A stretch of 64,000 nucleotides of DNA from Verrucomicrobiota bacterium (GTDB taxonomy: Bacteria > Verrucomicrobiota > Verrucomicrobiia > Limisphaerales > SXTU01), in the NCBI GenBank assembly GCA_016871445.1, contig VHDH01000002.1:19826-83825 (forward strand). The letters are read 5' to 3'. Positions 30,301-36,840 of this stretch are shown piece by piece. The stretch's first letter is position 1; each line of letters opens with the position of its first letter. Made by a program: the position numbers and the translations under genes. The notes below the pieces were generated by a model. That model was given only the letters and a program-made list of their open reading frames with translations, was not told where the DNA came from and did no database searches.

Positions 30301-31878
30301 TGCATTCAAATTCACGCTGGGGGTGAGACTGGCGCGCAGCATCAGCTCGGCGGCGAACGGGAAGAAGGTGTTCGGGTGCCAGTTGGTGAAGCCGGACGCC
30401 TCGCCGCCCACCGAGTCGAACCGTAAGTTCGGCGCGACGTAGCTCACGTTGGGCCAGTTGAGGTTGAATTTGTTGCTCACCGGCCAAGACTCCGTGCCCA
30501 GCACCTCCATCAGCCGGTAGGGCGCACGGCGCAGGGCGTCACCCGCCAGCGTGGGGGCGAGGTTAATGGCAAGGTTGCTCAGGTTTACGGTGAACGGCTG
30601 GTAATTTGGCCGCGTGGCCGAGAACAGCTCAGTCAAGTCAAAGTAATGACGCGCCTGGGGATGGGAGTTGGTGCCTCCGGGCCATGGAATGTTCGTGGCA
30701 TCAACATTGTTTATGAACGCGGTGGAGTTCATCAGCGGGCCGTCACCTAAAACATCGAAGTTCGCGTTAGCCAAGGACAAGGCCGGCCCCGCGCCGAATA
30801 GGGCGGCGAGCGTGGGGCGATTGGCGTAACTGTCGTTGTTGCGGTAGTTCAGCAACAGGAGCGCATCGCGAAACGCATCCCTCCCGATAGGCGTCGCGGA
30901 ACTCGGGGCGCCGGCAAGAGCGTAATTGTACAGATAATAGGCTGGGCCCAACTCGGTTAGCATTGCCGCGAGGTTAAATTCTTGCGGGCCAAGACCGAGG
31001 TTTCGGTAGTAACCCTCGGTGTTCAGGCCCAGACGCTTGGCTTGGTTGTGGATAAGATTGAGGTCCATCGCCTTGCCCGCGGGCGCAATGAGGTAAGCAT
31101 AACGGCTCACGAAGCGGTTGTTTGGCCCATGTGGCTGGTCGGGATTTTCGAGCTGCCCGATCCAGTGCGGGTCGCCGGGGTTACGGCGATCCGTCGGGTC
31201 AAAGATGCCGTTACGGTTGAAGTCGAGGTAAAAGCGGCCAGCGCGAGACTCACTCAAGAGAACGTTGTTCGGGAAACCGGGTGCAGGAAAGGCGCGGTTG
31301 TTGGTGAAACTAGGAGAGAATACGGGAACGCGAGGTTTGTATTGGAGGTTGCCGAGATTGACGAGCCACGGATTCAGGCCGGCGGCCATCGCGTTGGTGT
31401 GGTTAACGTTGGTGGGGCTGCTCACCGCCGGGAGAAAGCCCGCCAGGTTCTCGTAGTTGGTGGACACCATCACGCCGTAATTCCACTTGTCGCCGCTGAT
31501 GAGCAGGCGCGCGAGGAGGTCCGCTTGGGCGAAATTAAGCGCAGCGTCGCGCGCGACTTGCGACTCACCTTGAGAGGTGATGGCCTCAATGGCACGGCGC
31601 TCGCGTCGCGCCACGCCTAAAAAGGCCACGACCATGAACGTGACGAGCGAGAGCATGATGAGCGTGGCCACTAAGGCAACGCCGGCGCGCCCGACTCCTT
31701 CTCCCTTTGGGCTGCGGGGGAAAAAGCTAGCCGCAGACCGGATCAGGGGGGCGGCCGCTTGTGCCATCGCAACCAACCCTTCAACCCGGCCCTCTCCCCC
31801 CACTCCGCAAAGGGAGTGGATAAAACGATGCGACGGCCGAGCCTTCAAACCAGGATTAACTTGGCGGGGCAGCTTCAT
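27349..31878 (-). CDS. Giant GspK/PilX-like pseudopilin
   Basis: A 1509-residue protein that takes the GspK position in a G-H-I-J-K-ordered cluster. After a 65-residue leader comes GRA then GVALVATLIMLSLVTFMVVA, a prepilin-like hydrophobic helix (about 66-90) followed by RRERRA. Glu at +5 is missing (Val instead), the hallmark of GspK, which caps the pseudopilus tip. GspK is normally about 320 residues; this one has about 1400 residues of Asn/Thr/Pro/Gly-rich globular sequence with no domain I recognise. Repeated TN, NTN and LTN motifs recall the subtilase downstream. It resembles the large proteins of the 'Verru_Chthon cassette' in Verrucomicrobiota. The start overlaps the previous stop as ATGA. 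The leader contains repeat-derived sequence (see findings). Confidence 0.85.
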   Translation of the reverse strand: MKLPRQVNPGLKARPSHRFIHSLCGVGGEGRVEGLVAMAQAAAPLIRSAASFFPRSPKGEGVGRAGVALVATLIMLSLVTFMVVAFLGVARRERRAIEAITSQGESQVARDAALNFAQADLLARLLISGDKWNYGVMVSTNYENLAGFLPAVSSPTNVNHTNAMAAGLNPWLVNLGNLQYKPRVPVFSPSFTNNRAFPAPGFPNNVLLSESRAGRFYLDFNRNGIFDPTDRRNPGDPHWIGQLENPDQPHGPNNRFVSRYAYLIAPAGKAMDLNLIHNQAKRLGLNTEGYYRNLGLGPQEFNLAAMLTELGPAYYLYNYALAGAPSSATPIGRDAFRDALLLLNYRNNDSYANRPTLAALFGAGPALSLANANFDVLGDGPLMNSTAFINNVDATNIPWPGGTNSHPQARHYFDLTELFSATRPNYQPFTVNLSNLAINLAPTLAGDALRRAPYRLMEVLGTESWPVSNKFNLNWPNVSYVAPNLRFDSVGGEASGFTNWHPNTFFPFAAELMLRASLTPSVNLNANWTGFGGADTNIVATNFYLGTNFISTNLNATLSLTNIPIFPFSYYLPEVHRLLQLTANLYDATTSDGNSPAYPTVWRPLFGFANTNLWPSNDFVNIIGYTTNGTDATNLLSLPVYDLSDPNARMLMYSTPAGTIGGPDLCHFAGTPVIIGVKKGYPNFNEFGVQTRFSVTRRLEFVKTNATNFSATAIVQTNESLIIGLTNVYGFEAWNSYSSAYPRPLQLVATNIARLVLNNEFGPIYTNVTTNSLSQSYSNWAGTASGYAAFKSFFFTNVPQLSLTNLAQGYAYATNYPPLAGFTNGGFIPAGSASGGPSIFNRSNGFPDLRLSITITNSIIFALVDNNRVVDFVNLTNLTASMNLAAALRVAGPGPLVTNPAAAVLDRLDMGDFWAANRTGPAPFGITRGISNQIAVATNLILPNIQRWRSGSPSPNVLQQVDRFRRWMGLSGVPSIPPNQSLNPNVLSVQAPFSPTRTVVFNTSWEVNDPLVHHTTRDISDPFQSSTVELVRPNFAPAPPGTIYRLDFGPGNTYRPSGGTNNFYSPWGRPPNLAGRVGLPNPYLLPTAFDMRLKDPGAWNSDAWDFPQRKFANLGWIGRVHRGTPWQTFYLKSDIPNSTNWFYWARSTGTMPTNDWRLVDVFTTAINADATRGLLSVNQTNSLAWAAALGGTLVLSNSGVTLVPITIEPASAPLSNLIGSLTNGLIQAKQRIPMWQPTLNYSAGDMVAYFNGPYGFVSYYRAVAGTIPINQNPFTQVSVGNFANWTTLASWNPAGIYNMGDLVERLGTSFYALRSGPAGPPEAVPTDWESFPQRSFTKVGSILSTPELSVQSPFLGVPKTYAFRLYGNGELAYVKGWYYQSRQANNNQYPTGDPNDQYWTPMPYPINDVAIERIPQQTLGLMYLEEHPRMVIYAYGQSLRPAERGVYVAGGPYSLMVTNYQITGESAVRALVRVEGLPEPGLLPRLPAGAPPVVTPRIYIESLRQLPEF
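31741..31850 (-). repeat. Repeat-like segment inside a pseudopilin leader
   Basis: On the minus strand this stretch encodes leader residues of the K-like protein and has the form of a degenerate interspersed repeat: CACTCCCTTTGCGGAGTGG followed by a G-rich run. A related layout is found in the leaders of the H- and I-like genes. Similar elements are common between genes in this group of bacteria. The match was made by eye. Confidence 0.4.
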
Positions 31879-32708
31879 TGCAGGCCGGTACGGATGGGCA
31901 CGTGCAGGTGGAACATGTGCACGGCGTCAACATTAGTAGCGAGGTAAGTCTTAGCGAGGTTGATATTGGGCAGGTAAACCCGGGCGCGCTCGGCGGTGCG
32001 ATTATCCACGAACCCTAGTTCGACCTCCACATAAGAGGGGAGCGCATGGTTGGTCAGCACGGCGGCCCACGTCGCCGTGGGTACGGCAACATTGGTCGCC
32101 ATCACCGGCACGCCGCTGGTGACGGCGGTGACGCGGAAGTGAATGACGTTGTCCGCGACGCGCTGCCAATAGGCTGGCGGCGGGAGCTGCAAGAAGAGCC
32201 GATTTTGGAGGCTCTGGTCAAAACGGTTTGCGTTGGTGGTCCAGCGCCAAAGCGTGCCCAGCCCGTAGGCGGCGGGCTGGGTTGGGTCGTTGGGGTCGGC
32301 CACACGGTAGCTCACGCCCATCCAGTTGAAGGGCGTAGCGGCTGGATCGAGCGAGATGAAGTAGAGGTCCTGCAAGAGGTTCTGCTGCACGACGTTCGTC
32401 CCGTTGTTGATCATCGCGAATGAGCCGGCAGACCAGTTGGTGCTGGTATAGAAGTTGACCGCCAGCATGCCGGCCGCAGAATGCCCAGCCGCCATCTGCG
32501 AAACATCCCGCTGGATTAGGTGCGCCGCCGCACGACCGGTCTCAAACTTGTCCACCTCACGTACCGCCTTGCGCATCTGCGTCTGCGTGCGATCGAACAT
32601 CTGGTAGAGCGCCAGAATGATGAACGAGATGAGACTCACCGCCACGAGCAATTCGAGGACGGTCACGGCGCGAACGCTGGGACGAAAAATCTGGCGGTGG
32701 AGGTTCAT
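31875..32708 (-). CDS. GspJ/PilW-like pseudopilin
   Basis: A 277-residue minor pseudopilin-like protein. The leader is short (MNLHRQIFRPSVRA) and ends in Ala, followed by VTVLELLVAVSLISFIILAL with Glu at +5. The next stretch YQMFDRTQTQMRKAVREVDK continues the long alpha-helix, then AAHLIQRDVSQMAAG, a pattern usual for GspJ/PilW proteins. The C-terminal half is a beta-rich globular head with Asn/Thr-rich loops. The gene starts inside the stop codon of the I-like gene (ATGA) and its own stop overlaps the K-like start in the same way, so translation of the three is probably coupled. It is likely part of a pseudopilus tip complex with the I- and K-like proteins. Confidence 0.85.
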   Translation of the reverse strand: MNLHRQIFRPSVRAVTVLELLVAVSLISFIILALYQMFDRTQTQMRKAVREVDKFETGRAAAHLIQRDVSQMAAGHSAAGMLAVNFYTSTNWSAGSFAMINNGTNVVQQNLLQDLYFISLDPAATPFNWMGVSYRVADPNDPTQPAAYGLGTLWRWTTNANRFDQSLQNRLFLQLPPPAYWQRVADNVIHFRVTAVTSGVPVMATNVAVPTATWAAVLTNHALPSYVEVELGFVDNRTAERARVYLPNINLAKTYLATNVDAVHMFHLHVPIRTGLQ

Positions 32709-33559
32709 TGGCCCCGGTAGGTTGTGCTATGGAACAACTGTCCGCCGTAGGTGCTCACCTCTAACTGTCCGCTGACGAGCGTACGCACCACTACTTGGCG
32801 CTCGCCCACTCTCCAAGGGGTCGAGGTTGAGTCATACACCGGCCAGGAAAAGGTAAGCTTTACTTCATATAGATTGTTAACGAGGAAGGTCGTGTGACCA
32901 CCATCGTTGGTTCGACCGCGCGGATACTCTAATTGCAGGGGGTCCCCCGCGTGGCGACTCACCTCAGAGGTCACGACGTAGCTGAACGCCATGTTGGTAC
33001 CCGCGAGGGCCGAGTCCCCCAAGTTCCCGCTGAGGGCGCGAAAATGCGCCCGGTTCAGGCCACCGTTAGTTGAGTTGGTCGTGTCCCAGCGAGGGATGCT
33101 CAGGCGCGCGATCACATCCAGCGGCGTCCACGCGCCCGCCGGCGGCACGGACGGCCCGCTAAAGCCAAGCAACGAGCTAGAGAGCACGGTTAGCCCCGCG
33201 CTGTTGGGACCGCCCCGGATGGCCTCCAGCAGCAACGCCGCGTCTTGCGAGATTATAGTGTCCTCCCGGTTCTCTTTCTGCACGTTCAACCCAAACGGCA
33301 TCACGCCAATGATGGCGACCATTGCAAATGCCACGATGGCGAGGCTCAACGCGACCTCGACCATCGTGAAGGCGCGAGTGCGGTGGGGATGGCCTTGGGC
33401 CTTCACGTAACGAGGAGAAAAAGTGGCCGCCGAACGCATGAGGGTTGTGACCTCCAACGCCAACACGGGCACCTCCTCACCCCTAGCTTCGCAAACGGCA
33501 AGGGAGGAATGTCCACCGCAGGTGCGCGGGGCAGTTAAAGATGGCAGCTTCACCTTCAT
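32705..33559 (-). CDS. GspI/PilV-like pseudopilin
   Basis: A 284-residue pseudopilin-like protein. The leader is unusually long, about 63 residues, and ends RTRA. The mature N-terminus is FTMVEVALSLAIVAFAMVAI, with Glu at +5, followed by GVMPFGLNVQKENREDTI. This matches GspI/PilV and the 'Verru_Chthon cassette protein B' type. The leader contains MRSAATFSPR, very close to IRSAASFFPR in the K-like leader, so the two leaders share a repeat. The start could be later than 33559, but no other Met leaves a sensible leader except Met41 (about 33439). The ATGA overlap with the H-like gene supports 33559. Confidence 0.85.
   Translation of the reverse strand: MKVKLPSLTAPRTCGGHSSLAVCEARGEEVPVLALEVTTLMRSAATFSPRYVKAQGHPHRTRAFTMVEVALSLAIVAFAMVAIIGVMPFGLNVQKENREDTIISQDAALLLEAIRGGPNSAGLTVLSSSLLGFSGPSVPPAGAWTPLDVIARLSIPRWDTTNSTNGGLNRAHFRALSGNLGDSALAGTNMAFSYVVTSEVSRHAGDPLQLEYPRGRTNDGGHTTFLVNNLYEVKLTFSWPVYDSTSTPWRVGERQVVVRTLVSGQLEVSTYGGQLFHSTTYRGQ
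33463..33530 (-). repeat. Repeat-like segment in the I-like leader
   Basis: The minus strand reads as CATTCCTCCCTTGCCGTTTG and then a purine-rich run, a degenerate version of the element in the K-like leader. It is translated in frame as part of the prepilin leader. Confidence 0.35.
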
Positions 33560-34563
33560 TGGATTTGAGGGCGGATGGCGCGGCCCCGCCCGGTCACACG
33601 ATCCAGTCGCACGCCGTAAAGCTCCACTACTCGGGGCGAGCCTCCCACCGGGGCGTAGTTGCCGCTGGCCAGCGTGCCACGAAAGGTTCGGCCCGCCAGA
33701 TAGGTCGTCGCGCCATACTGAACGGACGACCCTGGCATGCCGGCCACGAGATACTCGATGTTCGGCACGATGCCGCCCGCCGGCACGGACACAGCGACCT
33801 CAATGGCATCGGTGGGTTCCACGATGTTGCGTGGACCGTTGGCTTCCTTACGGTGTAGGACGCTGCCTTGGATAATCGGCAGAGTTATGTCGCCGGGGTG
33901 GCGGTGCAGTTGGCCCTGCTCATCGAAGGCAATGAACGGCAGCGGCAGCGCCCACGCGCCGGCCGACTCCTCCACTGGGAAACTATAGGTTAGCGGACTG
34001 CCCGCAACGTTGTGGAAAATGTTGGGATTGTAGAACGCACTGGTGGGAATGAATGCGCCGTCCGGCAGGGAGTGCCATTCTGTGAGGTAACGCGGCGTAT
34101 TCTGGCCCGGTTGGTCGCCCACCTGCCGGGGCGTGAAAACCACGTAACTAGTCAACTGCCCGCCGATCACGCTGTTCGCAGCCTGATTGGTGAAAAGATA
34201 ATTGGTTTGAAACGCGGTGAGGCTGCCGAACCAAGACAAGTCGGGTGCGAAGACTACATACACCTTCGTACGCCCGCTCATGGCCTTGAGCCGAGCGAGG
34301 GCCAAGTCGTCCTGCAACTGCCGGGTGGCGGACTCCAATGCTTCACCCTTCTTTCCCGCTTTCGTGAACGACGGCACGGTCATCGCTGCCAACATGCCGA
34401 TGATGCCCAACACCACCAACATCTCGATGAGGGTGAAGGCAGCTACTCTCGAACCCGTCAGCCCCCCCCTCGCCCCATCCCCCTCCCCTCCTCCAAGGAA
34501 GTGAGCGGGCGCCCGCAGTGCGGGTGAAAAGTGGCTCGTCGATTGAGGGGAGGCCACGTTCAT
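33556..34563 (-). CDS. GspH/FimT-like pseudopilin
   Basis: A 335-residue pseudopilin-like protein. A 42-residue Gly-rich leader ends SRVAA, followed by FTLIEMLVVLGIIGMLAAMT with Glu at +5. Then come VPSFTKAGKKGEALESATRQ and LQDDLALARLKAMSGRTKVY, the GspH/FimT pattern in which a long helix runs into a short beta strand (VYVVFAP). The globular part is larger than the usual 170-residue GspH. The leader-coding DNA holds a run of eight C on the plus strand (34462-34469), where slippage would throw the gene out of frame before the mature protein begins. It starts four bases after the stop of the G'-like gene and ends in an ATGA overlap with the I-like gene. Confidence 0.85.
   Translation of the reverse strand: MNVASPQSTSHFSPALRAPAHFLGGGEGDGARGGLTGSRVAAFTLIEMLVVLGIIGMLAAMTVPSFTKAGKKGEALESATRQLQDDLALARLKAMSGRTKVYVVFAPDLSWFGSLTAFQTNYLFTNQAANSVIGGQLTSYVVFTPRQVGDQPGQNTPRYLTEWHSLPDGAFIPTSAFYNPNIFHNVAGSPLTYSFPVEESAGAWALPLPFIAFDEQGQLHRHPGDITLPIIQGSVLHRKEANGPRNIVEPTDAIEVAVSVPAGGIVPNIEYLVAGMPGSSVQYGATTYLAGRTFRGTLASGNYAPVGGSPRVVELYGVRLDRVTGRGRAIRPQIQ
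34440..34530 (-). repeat. Repeat-like segment in the H-like leader
   Basis: On the minus strand a CACT..CACTTCCTTGGAGGAGGGG pattern is followed by long G runs, including G8. It is the third in-frame copy of the purine-rich element in prepilin leaders of this cluster. Confidence 0.35.
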
Positions 34564-34567
34564 AAAC

Positions 34568-35296
34568 TTACTTCCAACTTAGGATATTGTCCTTATTCGG
34601 CTCCGCATTTGCAGCAGTGGATGTGCTAAACATTCCATCCGGACCGAAGGAGAAGACCATCGCAGAGTCCTTAAGCGCCCAGTTGCCACCGAACTGGACC
34701 AATCCCGCGCCCCCTACACTCACGGTGCTGAGGCCATAAACCGGATTGGAAACCCAGCCATCGTAGTTTAAGTCTAAGGAGACGATGTATGGACTACCCC
34801 ACGGGTCACGCATCACGCCGTCGGTGCCCAGGCCCGCGCCTGAGGCAGCCCCAGAGGACTTGGCATTAAAATAAGGAGTGCGCCGCGGGTTTTTGGCATT
34901 GCCTTGGATCGAGGCATGGGGCGTGTAGCCCGGGAAGGTTCCAGCCGTGAGGATGACCATCAGTTCCGCGTTGCTGGCCTGATAGCCGGTGCCGTTGACG
35001 ATGTTCGTGCCGTAGCCGGTGCCCGTGGTGCCATACGTAAAGTCGCTGCCCACGCCCGCCGCCGCGCTGGATGCCGGCAGGCGGCTATAGTCGTTCTGAT
35101 ATAAGCTAATGGCACTCTTGATGTCCGCCGAGTCTTTCTGACCCTGCACGGTCTTGGCCCTTTTCTTTACATTGCCCACGGCGGGCAGAATGAGGCCGGC
35201 AAGCACGCCAATAATACTGATGACCACCAGCAACTCGATCAGGGACATGGCCTGCCGAGGTTTGCAGATGCGGGTGAGATAAGGATTAAGTTTCAT
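34568..35296 (-). CDS. GspG-like major pseudopilin (second copy)
   Basis: A 242-residue GspG-like protein. The ATG at 35296 gives the leader MKLNPYLTRICKPRQA and then [20 protein letters not shown] with Glu at +5; the frame further upstream overlaps the previous gene and is not protein-like. The helix continues LPAVGNVKKRAKTVQGQKDS and the typical ADIKSAISLYQNDYSRLPAS, the GspG signature in which pseudopilin helix residues are followed by L-x-x-Y-x-x-D-Y/N-x-x-x-P. Late in the chain, DPWGSPYIVSLDLNYDGWV matches the calcium-binding DPWG/NPY region of GspG. It lies 14 bases after the first G-like gene. It may form the body of the pseudopilus together with that protein. Confidence 0.9.
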   Translation of the reverse strand: MKLNPYLTRICKPRQAMSLIELLVVISIIGVLAGLILPAVGNVKKRAKTVQGQKDSADIKSAISLYQNDYSRLPASSAAAGVGSDFTYGTTGTGYGTNIVNGTGYQASNAELMVILTAGTFPGYTPHASIQGNAKNPRRTPYFNAKSSGAASGAGLGTDGVMRDPWGSPYIVSLDLNYDGWVSNPVYGLSTVSVGGAGLVQFGGNWALKDSAMVFSFGPDGMFSTSTAANAEPNKDNILSWK

Positions 35297-35310
35297 ATGG
35301 GTTATTGAAA

Positions 35311-35982
35311 TCAGTTCCAGTTGCCGATGATGTTGGTGCCGCCGCCTCGCCGCTTGAACTCGGCCCAAAGGTCGAAACTCTTCGGATTGCGACCGTTAAC
35401 CGGATACGCACGGTAGCGCCAGACGTTGGTGACGCCCATGGGATGCTCGGCGGGAACCCGCAGGAACATCGCGGCGTTAGCGATGCCAGAAACGGCGTTG
35501 GTGACATAAACGAAGGTAGCATTTTCTCCCGAGCCGCCACCGGTGATGAAGGAACGTGCTTTCCCGCTCGGGGGGGTGACGTTCACGAAGCCAGCCACCG
35601 CAAAATAATGATTAACCTCATTTGGACCGGCCGTGCGAATGGTGTGGGCCGGATCCAATTCAGAGGTGAAGTTTGCACCTGACCGCCGCACGCCACCCAA
35701 CTCGTAGGCAAGCGGGTTCCAAGCAGGGTTGTTGGAGGCCATTATCGGGTTGTCCGGCGGATAAGCCCCGTACTGCTTCTTATAACTCTCGATGGCCAGC
35801 ACGAGTTTGGCGAGTTGAGTCTTTATTGCCGCCTCCTCCTTTTTGCCGCGCGCCGCGGCCAGGCCCACCACCGTGAGGCTAGCAATGATGCCGATAATCG
35901 AGATTACCATCAGCAATTCTATAAGCGTAAATGCCCGCCAGCCGCACCCTAATTGTCCCTTGTTGCTCGTCATCATTCTCAT
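35311..35982 (-). CDS. GspG-like major pseudopilin (first copy)
   Basis: A 223-residue GspG-like protein. The leader MRMMTSNKGQLGCGWRA is followed by FTLIELLMVISIIGIIASLT with Glu at +5, then AIKTQLAKLVLAIESYKKQY and GAYPPDNP, the GspG pattern. The C-terminal part has PKSFDLWAEF, a common end in PVC copies (description of 'the working copy' of GspG) in place of DPWG. The first ATG at 35982 overlaps the stop of the antitoxin gene by four bases (ATGA); Met3 and Met4 are alternative starts just inside. This direct overlap ties the pseudopilin cluster to the toxin-antitoxin pair. A C7/G7 run (35570-35576) lies in the gene. Confidence 0.9.
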   Translation of the reverse strand: MRMMTSNKGQLGCGWRAFTLIELLMVISIIGIIASLTVVGLAAARGKKEEAAIKTQLAKLVLAIESYKKQYGAYPPDNPIMASNNPAWNPLAYELGGVRRSGANFTSELDPAHTIRTAGPNEVNHYFAVAGFVNVTPPSGKARSFITGGGSGENATFVYVTNAVSGIANAAMFLRVPAEHPMGVTNVWRYRAYPVNGRNPKSFDLWAEFKRRGGGTNIIGNWN

Positions 35983-36272
35983 CGTATTGCCTTATCTTTG
36001 AGTTCTTGTTCCATTCGTTCGCTTAACCACTGCTTGACCATGCTCTGATAGTTCAAAAAGCGCGATCGTGCTAGGCGCTTGATGCGCGAGAGCATCCGCG
36101 GATCCATCCGCAAGGTGACCGTCACCGACTCCGTCGATTCCGCGCCCGCCACCACCGCTGCATCCATCAGCCTCAGGTCCAACCGATGCTGCTGCCAAAA
36201 ATCCGCCTCGTCGCCCTCGCTCTCGAAGGCCGGCACCAAGTCCCAATTGGAAATCACCGTCATTTTAATCAC
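35979..36272 (-). CDS. CopG-type antitoxin (BrnA-like position)
   Basis: A 97-residue protein of the CopG-like antitoxin family that accompanies BrnT-like toxins. The N-terminal half has the family pattern PAFESEGDEADFWQQHRLDL, which is the toxin-binding part. The C-terminal half is a ribbon-helix-helix DNA-binding domain: VTVTLRMDPRMLSRIKRLAR then SRFLNYQSMVKQWLSERMEQ. The start is a GTG at 36272, overlapping the toxin gene by eight bases, or the ATG at 36263, one base after the toxin stop. By family knowledge it neutralises the toxin and represses the shared promoter. Its stop overlaps the first pseudopilin start, so it may also control that cluster. Confidence 0.85.
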   Translation of the reverse strand: MIKMTVISNWDLVPAFESEGDEADFWQQHRLDLRLMDAAVVAGAESTESVTVTLRMDPRMLSRIKRLARSRFLNYQSMVKQWLSERMEQELKDKAIR

Positions 36273-36558
36273 GCGTTTCCAGCAGTTGCGTCACGCGCCG
36301 CTTGTAAAAGAACTGCTCTTCCTGCAAAAACTCCCGCGCGTAGATTACCCGTACCTGCTTGCCGTTCGTGCGATACACGCTGAACACGCCCACCCCACGC
36401 GCCGAACGACCCAGATTAAAATAGCGCGCCTGACCCGCAAATCGCGGGGAGTCCGGCAGCAACCGCACCACAAAGGCGTCTTCAAAGGAATCCTCTACGT
36501 CCTGTTGCGTCAGCTCACCCGTTGGGGTGAACGAGGGTTGATTCCAATCAAAATCCAT
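36265..36558 (-). CDS. brnT: BrnT-like toxin
   Basis: A 97-residue protein of the BrnT family, a RelE-like fold of ribonuclease toxins. The N-terminus MDFDWNQPSF matches the F-x-W-D/N start of BrnT. DVEDSFEDAFVV stands where the family has V-S-F-E-E-A, and ARYFNLGRSARGVGVFSVYR followed by KQVRVIYAREFLQEEQFFYK matches the end R-I-I-S-A-R-x-A-x-x-x-E-x-x-x-Y. The usual short spacing KHG is replaced by a longer insert (TPTGELTQQ). Toxin-before-antitoxin order is normal for BrnT modules. It is the first gene of the minus-strand set that leads into the pseudopilins. Toxicity is inferred from family membership only. Confidence 0.8.
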   Translation of the reverse strand: MDFDWNQPSFTPTGELTQQDVEDSFEDAFVVRLLPDSPRFAGQARYFNLGRSARGVGVFSVYRTNGKQVRVIYAREFLQEEQFFYKRRVTQLLETRD

Positions 36559-36840
36559 GAGAAATGCGCTATGCGATGAATCTCCAATGAACGTCCGGTG
36601 TCACGACAATGTATTTACCGACCTGAGCATGGGTGGTCAAACCGGGTTTTCACCTTAGATTCTCAAAAATGACTGTTTTAAGCCTTTCCGCCAAATATCC
36701 ACTGGCACCTGTGCTTTAGTGAGCTTTTTCAGTGACAAAATCGAATCTCTACACCTTTTGGGTCCAACTACAGGCTAAGCTCAGGGAAATGAAGCCTTGC
36801 GCTAAGGTGTTTTACCTTTTCAATTCCGCCCTTAATTGAA
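36559..36840. promoter_or_regulatory. Divergent promoter region between toxin and exporter genes
   Basis: The 282 bases between the minus-strand toxin gene and the plus-strand ABC exporter hold no gene. The stretch 36650-36840 is AT-rich compared with its surroundings. It should carry the promoter of the toxin-antitoxin-pseudopilin set and that of the exporter. I could not assign -35 and -10 boxes with confidence. Confidence 0.45.

Noticed and set aside
18400..32700. Recurring GTTGGT as a possible tandem or CRISPR-like repeat
   Set aside because: Spacing is irregular and each copy is in the reading frame as Thr-Asn codons; there is no repeat-spacer structure.
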